A stretch of 47,620 nt of DNA from an uncultured Pseudomonadota bacterium (GTDB lineage: Bacteria; Pseudomonadota; Gammaproteobacteria; Steroidobacterales; Steroidobacteraceae), in the NCBI GenBank assembly GCA_946479515.1, contig CAMLGF010000025.1:1-47620 (forward strand). Direction: 5' to 3'. Below the pieces are notes generated by a model, which saw only the letters and a program-made list of their open reading frames with translations, was not told the origin of the DNA and did not search any database. Positions 1 through 7,542 of this stretch are shown here, piece after piece (position 1 is the first letter of the stretch; the number at the start of each line of letters is the position of its first letter). The position numbers and the translations under genes were made by a program.

Positions 1-274
1 CGCCGAGTTCCTCGGCCAGCAGCATGGGCAGGGCGGTGTACACGCCCTGGCCCATCTCCGAGCGGTCGCAATAGAACGTCACGCTGTTGTCGGTGCCGAT
101 GCGCAACCAGGCGTTGGGATGGGTGTACGTGGTTTCGCCGGACGCGGCGGGTTTGCGTCCGCAGCCGGGCAGCGTCAGCGCGATGACCAGCCCGCCACCG
201 ACGGCCGCGCTGGTTTTGAGAAAGGCCCGACGCGAAGCGTCGAGTTCCTGGTCGACTGCGGGATTCGCGGACAT
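1..274 (-). CDS. Molybdenum hydroxylase large subunit (IorB/xanthine dehydrogenase type), N-terminal part
   Basis: This gene is read on the minus strand from an ATG at 274 and runs off the left edge, so only 91 residues are seen. Residues 1-40 form a Tat signal: twin arginine at residues 15-16 (SRRAFLK), a hydrophobic stretch and a Gly-Cys end. The mature part begins with a segment containing SEMGQGVYTALPMLLAEELG, the hallmark start of isoquinoline 1-oxidoreductase beta-subunit-type molybdopterin hydroxylases. The family hydroxylates aldehydes or N-heterocycles in the periplasm using Moco, usually the cytosine dinucleotide form. The partner 2Fe-2S subunit lies 32 bp upstream. The substrate cannot be read from this fragment. 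The link to the Moco operon further along is by function only. Confidence 0.85.
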   Translation of the reverse strand, partial: MSANPAVDQELDASRRAFLKTSAAVGGGLVIALTLPGCGRKPAASGETTYTHPNAWLRIGTDNSVTFYCDRSEMGQGVYTALPMLLAEELG

Positions 275-306
275 GGTTTCCTCCCCGGAAACGCGGTGCG
301 TTTGCT

Positions 307-768
307 TCAGCCTTCGGCTTTGATCTCCGCCGCGCGGCGGATGGCGGCGCGGATGCGCTGGTAGGTGCCGCAGCGGCAGATGTTGCCGGACATGGCGGCA
401 TCGATGTCGGAGTCGCTGGGCCGCGGCTTTTCGGCGAGCAGGGCGGTGGCCGACATGATCTGACCGGACTGGCAATATCCGCATTGCGGCACGTCCAGTT
501 CGATCCAGGCCTTCTGCACCGGATGGCTGCGGTCGGGCGACAGCCCTTCGATGGTGGTGACGGCCTGTTCACCCACGGCGCTCACCGGAATCTGACAGGA
601 GCGCACGGGGTTGCCGCCGAGATGCACGGTGCATGCGCCGCACAGGGCCATGCCACATCCGAATTTCGTGCCCGTGAGACCCAGGGCGTCACGCAGCACC
701 CAGAGCAGGGGAGTATCCGGATCGACATCCACTTCCACCGCTTTGCCATTCACGTTGAGCTTTGTCAC
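307..768 (-). CDS. 2Fe-2S subunit of molybdenum hydroxylase (IorA/CoxS type)
   Basis: The 153-residue protein carries the two iron-sulfur motifs of the xanthine-dehydrogenase small-subunit family: a plant-ferredoxin-type cluster ([15 protein letters not shown]) and a second cluster ([10 protein letters not shown] followed by [12 protein letters not shown]). It passes electrons from the molybdenum site of the large subunit to an external acceptor. I chose the GTG at 768 because a GAGG box sits 8 nt upstream and the protein then begins directly with the ferredoxin fold (TKLNVNGK). A GTG or ATG-like start further up, to 825, would add an arginine-rich, unfamily-like leader. The large subunit follows 32 bp downstream, so the two form an operon. 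There is no signal peptide; the subunit is probably exported by piggy-backing on the Tat signal of its partner. Confidence 0.88.
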   Translation of the reverse strand: MTKLNVNGKAVEVDVDPDTPLLWVLRDALGLTGTKFGCGMALCGACTVHLGGNPVRSCQIPVSAVGEQAVTTIEGLSPDRSHPVQKAWIELDVPQCGYCQSGQIMSATALLAEKPRPSDSDIDAAMSGNICRCGTYQRIRAAIRRAAEIKAEG

Positions 769-912
769 GAGTGCGTCCTCGGTTGGCTGGCTGGGTAGGC
801 GACGAAGGCGACTATATGCCCGCACACGGGTTTGTAGGAGGGGGAGGACGTTCAGCCTGGGTTACAATTCGCTCCCCCAGACTCTCGTGCCAGCGACTCG
901 AAGGATTTGAAT

Positions 913-1959
913 TTGTCGGAGATTTCCCCGAAGCCGCCCATCGTCACCGAAGTGGTGATCATCGGCGCCGGCCCCTGCGGGCTGTTCCAGGTTTTCGAAC
1001 TCGGTTTGCTGGGCATGAGCTGCCACGTGGTGGATTCCCTGGCCGCGCCCGGGGGCCAGTGCACCGAGCTCTACCCCGACAAGCCGATCTACGACATCCC
1101 CGCGCTGCCGGCCTGTGGCGCGCAGGAACTCATCGATCGCCTGCTGCAGCAGATCGCCCCGTTCAATGCCCCGCTGCATCTTGGCCAGGAGGTGGCCGCC
1201 TGTGCCCGGCGCGAAGACGGCCGCTTCGACGTGCAGACCGCCCTCGGCACGCGCTTCGACGCCGGTGCGGTGGTGATCGCCGGCGGTGTCGGTTCCTTCC
1301 AGCCGCGCCGCATCGGCCTTCCGGGCGCGGAAGCCTTCGAGAGCCAGCGCATCCACTACCGCGTGCGGGACGCGGCCCAGTACCACGGCAAGAAGCTGGT
1401 CATCTTCGGCGGCGGCGATTCGGCGCTCGACTGGGTCATCGACTTCGCCGGCAAGGCGGCGTCGGTCACGCACGTGCATCGACGCCCGGAATTTCGCGCC
1501 GCGCCGGCATCCGTGGCGAAGATGCAGTCCCTGGTGCAGGGCGGGCAGGTTCGCTACATCGAGGGCCTGGCCGATTCGCTGATCGTCGCGGGCGACGCCT
1601 TGGCCGGCATCAACGTGAAGGGCAGTGACGGCACCATGCACGCCCTCGAGGCCGATCACGTGTTCGCGTTCTTCGGGCTGCATCCCAAGCTCGGCCCCAT
1701 CGCCGAATGGGGCATGGAGCTCGAGAAGAAGGCGCTCAAGGTGGACACCGAAAAGTTCCAGACCAGCATTCCCGGCATCTTCGCGGTGGGGGACATCAAC
1801 ACCTACCCGGGTAAGAAAAAGCTGATTCTCTCGGGCTTCCACGAGGCGGCACTCGCGGCCTTCGCGATTCAGCATTATCTGTATCCCGCCAAGAAGCAGT
1901 TCCTGCAGTACACCACCACCAGCCCGGTGATGCAGAAGCGCCTTGGCGTACCTCACTGA
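913..1959 (+). CDS. Ferredoxin--NADP(+) reductase, thioredoxin-reductase-like type
   Basis: This 348-residue flavoprotein has an FAD-binding GAGPCG motif near residue 18 and an NADPH-binding [10 protein letters not shown] motif in the middle. A closing FAVGDIN segment contacts FAD. It lacks the CxxC redox pair of true thioredoxin reductases, which is typical of the YumC-like ferredoxin-NADP reductases of about 330-350 residues. It would exchange electrons between NADPH and ferredoxin or flavodoxin in the cytoplasm. The start is TTG at 913, because AAGGA at 901-905 then lies at an ideal 7-nt distance; an in-frame TTG at 907 is too close to that box. The azurin gene follows 28 bp downstream, although azurin works in the periplasm and need not be a partner. 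Confidence 0.88.
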   Translation: MSEISPKPPIVTEVVIIGAGPCGLFQVFELGLLGMSCHVVDSLAAPGGQCTELYPDKPIYDIPALPACGAQELIDRLLQQIAPFNAPLHLGQEVAACARREDGRFDVQTALGTRFDAGAVVIAGGVGSFQPRRIGLPGAEAFESQRIHYRVRDAAQYHGKKLVIFGGGDSALDWVIDFAGKAASVTHVHRRPEFRAAPASVAKMQSLVQGGQVRYIEGLADSLIVAGDALAGINVKGSDGTMHALEADHVFAFFGLHPKLGPIAEWGMELEKKALKVDTEKFQTSIPGIFAVGDINTYPGKKKLILSGFHEAALAAFAIQHYLYPAKKQFLQYTTTSPVMQKRLGVPH

Positions 1960-1987
1960 CCAACGACTACGTACACTGGAGCCACAC

Positions 1988-2449
1988 ATGAAACTCAAGC
2001 ACATCACCGCCGCTTCCCTGTTGTTCGCGGGCCTGCTCGCCAGCGGGGGCGCCTTCGCCGCCGACAAGGTCTGCAAGCTCGAGATCTCTGGCAATGACCA
2101 GATGCAGTACGACAAGAAGGAACTGGTGGTCGCGCCGGATTGCACGCAGGTGGAGCTCACGCTGAAGCACACGGGCAAGCTGCCCGCGCAGGCCATGGGC
2201 CACAACTGGGTGCTCACCAAGACGGCGGATGCCAAGGCCGTGGCCACCGACGGCATGTCGGCCGGGCTGCCGAACGACTACATCAAGAAAGGCGACACCC
2301 GGGTCATCGCGCACACCAAGGTGGTGGGCGGTGGACAGACCACGTCGGTCACTTTCCCGACCTCGAAACTGACCAAGGGCGGGGCCTACACGTACTTCTG
2401 CAGCTTCCCGGGCCATTCGACGGTGATGATCGGCACGTTGAAGTTCTAG
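1988..2449 (+). CDS. azu: Azurin, periplasmic blue copper protein
   Basis: The 153-residue precursor has a clear signal peptide ending in GGAFA-AD. All copper ligands are present with exactly the azurin spacing: His72 (MGHNW), Cys138 and His143 (YFCSFPGH) and Met147. Cys29 and Cys52 correspond to the structural disulfide. Azurin shuttles single electrons in the periplasm, for example between cytochromes, oxidases or nitrite reductase. GGAG lies a few bases before the ATG at 1988; a longer reading frame back to 1943 overlaps the preceding gene and would spoil the signal peptide. The thioesterase gene starts 2 bp after the stop, so the two are probably co-transcribed. Confidence 0.96.
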   Translation: MKLKHITAASLLFAGLLASGGAFAADKVCKLEISGNDQMQYDKKELVVAPDCTQVELTLKHTGKLPAQAMGHNWVLTKTADAKAVATDGMSAGLPNDYIKKGDTRVIAHTKVVGGGQTTSVTFPTSKLTKGGAYTYFCSFPGHSTVMIGTLKF

Positions 2450-2451
2450 GG

Positions 2452-3321
2452 ATGGACGGCCGCCTCGCCGATCTTCAACAGCAATTCCAGCTCGAACGCC
2501 TGGAGGTCAACCTGTTTCGCGGCCAGAGCCGCGACACGGGTTCGCCCCAGGTATTCGGCGGACAGGTGCTCGGCCAGTCATTGATGGCCGCGCACAGCAC
2601 CATCGAAGACGGGCGCGTGGTGCATTCCATGCACGCGTACTTCCTGCGGCGAGGCGATTTCACCAAGCCCATCGTCTACAGCGTGGATCGCAGCCGCGAC
2701 GGCGGCAGCTTCTCCGCGCGGCGCGTGGTGGCGGTGCAGAACGGCGAGCAGATTTTCATCTGCTCGGCCTCCTTCCAGGAGCCGGAGACCGGCCTCGAGT
2801 ACCAGGCAACCATGCCGCAGGTGCCGGCGCCGGAGCAGCTCGCGCCGCTCGCCAGGCCTTCCCGCGCGGAGATCGACAAACTCCCGGAGAAGCTGCGGCG
2901 CTGGCTGGAAATCGAGCGGCCGTTCGAGTTCCGGCCCGTGCAGAAGTACAACCCGCTGGCGCCGGTCGCCTGCGAGCCGGTGCGCCAGATCTGGATGCGC
3001 GCCGTCGACAAACTACCCGACGACGATACGCTGCATCGCTGCCTGCTGGCCTACGTGTCCGACTACTGGCTGCTCGACACGTCGACCATGCCGCATGGCT
3101 CGTCCTTCCTGCGCGGCAACCTCATCATGGCCAGCATCGACCACGCCATCTGGTTCCACCGCCACGCGCGCGTCGACGAGTGGCTGCTGTACTCGCTCGA
3201 CAGTCCGTCCAGCTCGGGTGCGCGCGGCTTCGCGCGCGGCAGCTTCTATACGCGCGATGGCGTGCTCGCGGCCAGCACCGCGCAAGAGGGCCTCATACGT
3301 CTCGTGCAGCCGCAGCGCTAG
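2452..3321 (+). CDS. tesB: Acyl-CoA thioesterase II
   Basis: The 289-residue protein has the double hot-dog layout of TesB: N-terminal FGGQVLGQSLMAA and C-terminal ASIDHAIWFHRHA, then GFARGSFYTRDGVLAASTAQ. The catalytic Asp (in SIDHA), Thr and Gln (in STAQEG) of the TesB triad are all visible. It hydrolyses medium- and long-chain acyl-CoA to free fatty acid and CoA in the cytoplasm. The ATG lies 2 bp after the azurin stop. The length is usual for the family (about 285 residues). Confidence 0.95.
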   Translation: MDGRLADLQQQFQLERLEVNLFRGQSRDTGSPQVFGGQVLGQSLMAAHSTIEDGRVVHSMHAYFLRRGDFTKPIVYSVDRSRDGGSFSARRVVAVQNGEQIFICSASFQEPETGLEYQATMPQVPAPEQLAPLARPSRAEIDKLPEKLRRWLEIERPFEFRPVQKYNPLAPVACEPVRQIWMRAVDKLPDDDTLHRCLLAYVSDYWLLDTSTMPHGSSFLRGNLIMASIDHAIWFHRHARVDEWLLYSLDSPSSSGARGFARGSFYTRDGVLAASTAQEGLIRLVQPQR

Positions 3322-4247
3322 TCCTGCTACTGGCCTCCGGCGCGTCGCCCGCCGGGACGGACGACCGTGATGCATTGCTGCAGCTCTGGCCGGGCATGTA
3401 CGACATGTCGGAGCAGCTGGTGGCGGGCGTCGCGGCCGACTCGCCGCTCGCCTCCATGCATGAGCAGCAGCGCGTGCAGATCGACGTGCGGCGGGTGCAA
3501 TTGCCGTGGCTGGGCACGCACGTCCTGTACGTGGAGGAATTCCCGTCCGACCAGCCGTTCGAGGCGCGCCGGCGGGTATTGCTCAGCATCGAGCCGGTGC
3601 CCGCGGCGGATGGCGCGCTGCGCGTCAGGCAATTCACCCGCAAGAGCGGCGCCGCCGGCGCCGCGACGCTGTCGGCCGACGACGTGGAATCGGAAGCCGG
3701 CTGCGATCTGTTCCTGCGGCGTGAAGGCGGCCAGTTTCGCGGCGGAACCCGCGGCCGCAAGTGCATCGATCAGGAGGGCAGCGAGCCACGCTGGCTCGAC
3801 TATCGCCTGGTGATCGGCGAGGGCCTGTTCTGGTACCGGCAGCGCAAATTCAGCCTGGCCGACAATGAACTGGACGAGGAGATCGCCGGCTTCCCGCATG
3901 CGGACTTCGACGAGGCGCGCCTGTTCTCCTGCGGCATCTCCTGGGCGCCGCCCGCGTCGAAGGCGCCACGCCGCATGCTCGAAAGCGTCGACCTGCACGA
4001 CCGCGGCGGACGTGCACGTTTCCGCACCCCGGACGGGCGCGAGCTGCTGCTCGAGCTGCACGGCCGCGACTGGCCGCTGTCGCAAGGCCGCGAGTCGCTG
4101 GTGCTCATCCTCACCGATCCCCGGGCGGATGAGACCATCGGCTCGAGCTGGACTTCCCTGGGCGCCGCCCGCGTCGGCCTGGACCTGGGCTGGCTTGCGA
4201 TCGACTGCGCCCCCGTGGTCTCGGAAACCGGCGAGCAGCGTTCGTAA
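3180..4247 (+). CDS. CpcT/CpeT-like secreted protein (start uncertain)
   Basis: The body of this protein (from about 3320) matches the CpcT/CpeT chromophore-lyase-like family found in many proteobacteria without phycobilins: LLQLWPGMYDMSEQ at the start, a repeated beta-barrel-like pattern, and CDLFLRREGGQFRGGT with a conserved Cys pair. Its role in non-photosynthetic bacteria is unknown. A hydrophobic signal-like stretch (ALVLLLASGASPAG) sits at 3318-3356. The only ordinary start codon upstream of it is GTG 3180, which would overlap tesB by 142 bp with an arginine-rich leader that looks like out-of-frame tesB. A TTG at 3375 or ATG at 3396 would remove the signal. A CTG start near 3324, coupled to the tesB stop, is another possibility. 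The family call is moderate; the start is open. Confidence 0.6.
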   Translation: MAAVLARQSVQLGCARLRARQLLYARWRARGQHRARGPHTSRAAAALVLLLASGASPAGTDDRDALLQLWPGMYDMSEQLVAGVAADSPLASMHEQQRVQIDVRRVQLPWLGTHVLYVEEFPSDQPFEARRRVLLSIEPVPAADGALRVRQFTRKSGAAGAATLSADDVESEAGCDLFLRREGGQFRGGTRGRKCIDQEGSEPRWLDYRLVIGEGLFWYRQRKFSLADNELDEEIAGFPHADFDEARLFSCGISWAPPASKAPRRMLESVDLHDRGGRARFRTPDGRELLLELHGRDWPLSQGRESLVLILTDPRADETIGSSWTSLGAARVGLDLGWLAIDCAPVVSETGEQRS

Positions 4248-4248
4248 A

Positions 4249-4291
4249 GGGGGGTCACTCCCCGGTTGCGGGCAAATAGGGCCAGGCCTCA
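4249..4291 (+). repeat. GGGGAC-type palindromic repeat, degenerate copy A
   Basis: Starting 2 bp after the CpcT-like stop, this stretch aligns with copies at 16529-16573 and 38149-38194: GGGGtCActCC, a spacer ending in GGCAAAT, then a decayed second GGGGAC box and GGCCTCA. The central stem is less perfect than in the other copies. I infer an old copy of the same short interspersed element. Confidence 0.5.
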
Positions 4292-4314
4292 CCCCGCGAA
4301 CGCGCGCGGTTCCC

Positions 4315-4833
4315 TCATGCCATGAGTCCGGCCAGCCAGTGGAAAAGAATGACCAGCATCCAGATCCCGAGCGCGGTGAGCGTCGCGAACACCAGCACGA
4401 TGGCCAGTGGCATGAGGATCAGGCCGCGCCAGCTGCGGCGCGTGGCGCGCGCGGGCGATCCCAGCCAGGCATCGAGCAGCGCGAGATTGCGCGTCTGCGC
4501 GCGGAACGCGAAATCGAAGATGTCGCCCAGCACCGGGATCATGCCGATGAGCGCATCCAGCGCGATGTTGGTCAACATGTGCAGCTGGATCACCGGGGGC
4601 GCGCGCAGGTTGCGCGCCACGCGCAGCGCGTACACCGCGACCAGCGCTCCGGCGAGATCGCCCAGCCCGGGCACCAGGCCAAACAGCGCGTCGAGTCCGA
4701 AGCGCCAACGCGTGCCGGGAATGGCAAAGGCCTGGTCGAACAGCCACTGGATGGCGCGCAGGCGCTCCAGCTCGCGCCGGCCGTGCGCATCCTCGCCGTC
4801 ACCGGGGCTGCTCCTGCCGGTGGGCGCGTCCAC
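4315..4833 (-). CDS. DUF4112 membrane protein
   Basis: The 172-residue protein carries the DUF4112 pattern: LDALFGLVPGLGDLAGALV near residue 48, ALIGMIPVLGDIFDFAFRA near residue 95, and a hydrophobic C-terminal segment (residues 140-170) that is likely one or two membrane helices. The paired PGLGD/PVLGD motifs suggest a small symmetrical membrane domain. The function is not known. It is convergent with the CpcT-like gene and its start lies 4 bp from the end of the hydrolase gene upstream, so it is probably the last gene of a minus-strand operon. Confidence 0.82.
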   Translation of the reverse strand: MDAPTGRSSPGDGEDAHGRRELERLRAIQWLFDQAFAIPGTRWRFGLDALFGLVPGLGDLAGALVAVYALRVARNLRAPPVIQLHMLTNIALDALIGMIPVLGDIFDFAFRAQTRNLALLDAWLGSPARATRRSWRGLILMPLAIVLVFATLTALGIWMLVILFHWLAGLMA

Positions 4834-4837
4834 CTGA

Positions 4838-5776
4838 CTAGCTACCTGCGGCGGGAGCGGCGGCGATCATGGCCTGCACTTCGGCCTCGAGCGCGGGATT
4901 GAAGCGCGCCGCGTCCTCCATCATGAGGAAATGCCCGTCGCCCGGCAGCACCACCGCGCGGAACCGCGGCAGCACCTTGCGGATGCGCAGTTCGTTCAGC
5001 GGCTCGCCGAGATCGGAGTTGACCGCCACGATGGGCACGTCGATTTCCTTGAGCGCCGCCGAATAGTCGTAGCCCAACACCGCGCGCAGTGCCGGAATCG
5101 CCACCTGTGGCGGCGACAACGACATGTCATAGGCGATCTTTTGCGCGAGCTTCGGGTCCGCGCCGGCGGCGAAGAAATGCGCCGCGACCATCTCGCGCGT
5201 ATGGCCGATGAAATTGGCTTCGAACGGCTGGAGGACGGCGTCGAGCTGCGCATTGCTGGGCAGCGGCGCGCCGATGGTCTTGAAGGTGTCGACGCCGATG
5301 ATGCCGATGACGCGCTTCTCGAGCAGCCGCGCGGCCTCGATGGCCACCGGTCCGCCCATCGAGTGGCCGATCAGGATGATCTGCCGGTTGGGCACGGCCG
5401 CCACCGCGGTGGCGACGTCCTGGCCGAATTGCGCCATGCCCCAGTCGCCGCGGTTGGCGTCGGTGCCGCCATGCCCGGCGAGGTCGAGCGTGACCACGGT
5501 GTACTTGCGCTTGAACACCGGCACCTGCTCGCGCCAGTAGTTGGAGTCGCAGGACCAGCCGTGGATGAACACCAGCGCCGGCTCGCCCGAGCCGTACACG
5601 TGGTACTGCACGTGGATGCCTTCGGGAGAGATGGCGATGCGCGGCGCGCCTTCGGCGGATGCCGCCGGGTGTTCGGCCGCCGCGGCGGGTGCGGGTGGCG
5701 GAGTCGCATCCTGCCGGCTGCACGCGCCGAGAATGGTCAACAGGGCGGCGCAGGCCGCGAGGAAGATGGAACGCAT
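4838..5776 (-). CDS. Alpha/beta hydrolase, predicted lipoprotein
   Basis: The 312-residue protein opens with a lipoprotein signal: LGAC lipobox with Cys19. The alpha/beta hydrolase domain follows: oxyanion segment FIHGWSCDSNYW, nucleophile elbow GHSMGG, and catalytic His in GDGHFLMMED. The acid residue is probably in the VAVNSD segment. It is an esterase- or peptidase-like enzyme anchored in a membrane facing the periplasm; the substrate cannot be deduced. An alanine/proline-rich linker (residues 25-45) joins the lipid anchor to the domain. It lies 9 bp downstream of the flavoprotein gene at 5786-6886. Confidence 0.85.
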   Translation of the reverse strand: MRSIFLAACAALLTILGACSRQDATPPPAPAAAAEHPAASAEGAPRIAISPEGIHVQYHVYGSGEPALVFIHGWSCDSNYWREQVPVFKRKYTVVTLDLAGHGGTDANRGDWGMAQFGQDVATAVAAVPNRQIILIGHSMGGPVAIEAARLLEKRVIGIIGVDTFKTIGAPLPSNAQLDAVLQPFEANFIGHTREMVAAHFFAAGADPKLAQKIAYDMSLSPPQVAIPALRAVLGYDYSAALKEIDVPIVAVNSDLGEPLNELRIRKVLPRFRAVVLPGDGHFLMMEDAARFNPALEAEVQAMIAAAPAAGS

Positions 5777-5785
5777 CCGTGCAAT

Positions 5786-6886
5786 TTAAGCGAACGACGC
5801 CGCGTAGTCACCGATGGCGAGCGACGAGGTGAGCCCCGGGCTCTCGATGCCGAGCAGGTTGACCAGCCCCGGCAGGCCATGATCCGCGGGCGTCTCGATG
5901 CGGAAATCCGGCTGCGGTTCGCCTGGCCCGTGCAGCTTCGGGCGAATGCCGGTGTAGTCCGGGGTGAGTGCGCCCTCGGCGAGGCGCGGCCAGTAACGGC
6001 GGATGGCGTGGTAGAACTGCGGTGCGCGCGCGGCGTTCACCGCATAGTCGATGTGGTCTATCCACTCCACGTCGGGCCCGAAGCGCACGCGTTTGCCGAG
6101 ATCCAGCGTGGCGTGGATACCGAGGCTGGCGGCATGCGGCACGGGATAGATGAGATGCGTGAATGGCGAGCGCTCGGCCACGGTGAAATAGTTGCCGCGC
6201 GCCAGGTGCAATTTCGGGATGCGCTCACGCGGATAGCCTTCGATGCGGTTCAGCAGGTCAACCGCGCCCAGGCCCGCGCTGTTGACCACGAAGGCAGCGT
6301 CCAGCTCGGCGGCGGCCTCGCCGCCGGTCCTCACCCGGTATCCGGACGCGGTGCGCGCCAGGCTCTCGACCCTGCAATTGACCACCAGCGTGCCGCCGGC
6401 GTTCTCCAGGTCGCCCTGCAGCGCCAGCATGTACGGGTGCTGATCGACGATGCCGCTCGTCGGGCAGTGGAGCGCGGCCGTACAGCGCACCTCCGGCTCG
6501 AGACTTCGGGCCTCGGCGCCGGACAGCAGGCGCACGCCCGTCACGCCGTTGTGGGCGGCGCGCTCGAGCAGCTGCGCCAGCACCTGCTCCTCGTCGCCGC
6601 CATTGGCGATGATGAGCTTGCCGCAGTTGTGATGTTCCACGCCGCGCGCGCGGCAGTAGTCGTACATTGCGCGATTGCCGGCCACGCAGAAGCGCGCCTT
6701 GAAGCTGCCGGGCGGGTAGTACAGGCCGGCATGGATCACGCCGCTGTTGCGCGCCGAGGTGATGGTGCCGGGATGATCCTCGGCTTCCAGCAACAGCACT
6801 TCACGACCGGCCAGTGCCAGGGCGCGCGCCACCGCCAGGCCGACGGCGCCCGCTCCGATGACCACGCATTCGACTCGATCCGCCAT
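5786..6886 (-). CDS. L-2-hydroxyglutarate oxidase-like FAD enzyme (DAO family)
   Basis: The 366-residue protein has the FAD dinucleotide motif VIGAGAVGLAVA near residue 9, then SARNSGVIHAGLYYPPGS, which is characteristic of the LhgO/L2HGDH group of the D-amino-acid-oxidase superfamily. C-terminal GLVNLLGIESPGLTSSLAIG closes the FAD site. The group oxidises L-2-hydroxyglutarate to 2-oxoglutarate and passes electrons to the quinone pool. A gene of the D-2-hydroxyglutarate dehydrogenase type lies at 7543-8961, so both enantiomers may be handled here. There is no ribosome binding site before the ATG at 6886, and the opposite gene starts only 14 bp away. Confidence 0.82.
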   Translation of the reverse strand: MADRVECVVIGAGAVGLAVARALALAGREVLLLEAEDHPGTITSARNSGVIHAGLYYPPGSFKARFCVAGNRAMYDYCRARGVEHHNCGKLIIANGGDEEQVLAQLLERAAHNGVTGVRLLSGAEARSLEPEVRCTAALHCPTSGIVDQHPYMLALQGDLENAGGTLVVNCRVESLARTASGYRVRTGGEAAAELDAAFVVNSAGLGAVDLLNRIEGYPRERIPKLHLARGNYFTVAERSPFTHLIYPVPHAASLGIHATLDLGKRVRFGPDVEWIDHIDYAVNAARAPQFYHAIRRYWPRLAEGALTPDYTGIRPKLHGPGEPQPDFRIETPADHGLPGLVNLLGIESPGLTSSLAIGDYAASFA

Positions 6887-6900
6887 ATACTCAATCTATC
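6886..6900 (+). promoter_or_regulatory. Minimal divergent start region with TATACT box, possible leaderless promoter
   Basis: Only 14 bp separate the start codon of the minus-strand flavoprotein (6886) from that of the plus-strand lipoprotein (6901). TATACT at 6886-6891 is a good -10 box that would start plus-strand transcription about at the ATG. On the other strand TAGATT lies at a comparable distance from its ATG. Neither gene has a Shine-Dalgarno sequence. No good -35 box is seen. Confidence 0.4.
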
Positions 6901-7539
6901 ATGCAAAGACGGAATTTTTGCCGCCGCTGGCTGGCAGTGCCGCTGGCTCTGTCGTTGCTCTCCTGCGGGAACGCGGACAATCCCTATGCCAAGATCGCGG
7001 ATCCGCCGCTGGTGGCCGCGACGCTTCATGTCGTCACGCTGGTGAGCGATTCCGCGGCGCTGGCCGACACCATCACCGCCGCGGGCTGGCAGGCCGTGCA
7101 GCTTCCGCCTAACTATCCGCAGGCGGACGTGGTGCAGGCCGGCATCTGGGGCGTGCCCGAGCCGGTGGCGCGCGCGGCACGGCACTTTCGCGCCGGCAAG
7201 ACCGGCGGGCCCGACCTGCGCGTCCTGCGCATGCCGTTGGCGGCGCGCGGGCGCGTGGCCGAGCCGCGCGTCGATCGCGCCTTCTTCCGCAACGTGCTCG
7301 GCTCCGAAGTACCCGTGTGGCCATTGCCGGGCGGGCAGACCGACGACGTGCGCGTCCAGGCATGGACCTACCGGGTGCCCGACATCGTCACGGCCGCGCA
7401 ACGCTTGCGCGCCAATGGCATCCCGGTGATCTACGACCCGGTGGAGATCACGACGTCGTATCTGGGCGACCACCGCACGCTCGCCATCCGCGCGCCCGAC
7501 GGCACCGTGGTGCAACTGGTGCAGAGCGTCGCGCAGTAG
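6901..7539 (+). CDS. Putative lipoprotein with VOC-like domain
   Basis: The 212-residue protein has a short Arg-rich start, a hydrophobic core and an LLSC lipobox (Cys22), so it is probably a lipoprotein. The C-terminal half (VQAWTYRVPDIVTAAQRLRA, then PVIYDPVEITTSYLGDHRTL and APDGTVVQLVQ) looks like a glyoxalase/VOC module: beta-alpha-beta-beta-beta with a closing DPDG-like turn. The N-terminal half also begins like a VOC strand. Clear metal ligands are not evident. It lies between two hydroxyglutarate-type enzymes and stops 3 bp from the convergent dehydrogenase. Function unknown; family call moderate. Confidence 0.65.
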   Translation: MQRRNFCRRWLAVPLALSLLSCGNADNPYAKIADPPLVAATLHVVTLVSDSAALADTITAAGWQAVQLPPNYPQADVVQAGIWGVPEPVARAARHFRAGKTGGPDLRVLRMPLAARGRVAEPRVDRAFFRNVLGSEVPVWPLPGGQTDDVRVQAWTYRVPDIVTAAQRLRANGIPVIYDPVEITTSYLGDHRTLAIRAPDGTVVQLVQSVAQ

Positions 7540-7542
7540 CGC

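Noticed and set aside
862..2256. Long minus-strand open frame opposite the ferredoxin reductase and azurin
   Set aside because: Shadow of GC-rich codon bias; no recognisable domain, and the opposite strand has clear families.
4931..7045. 704-codon plus-strand frame across the hydrolase and LhgO-like genes
   Set aside because: Antisense shadow with repetitive His/Arg/Ala-rich translation; genuine domains are on the minus strand.
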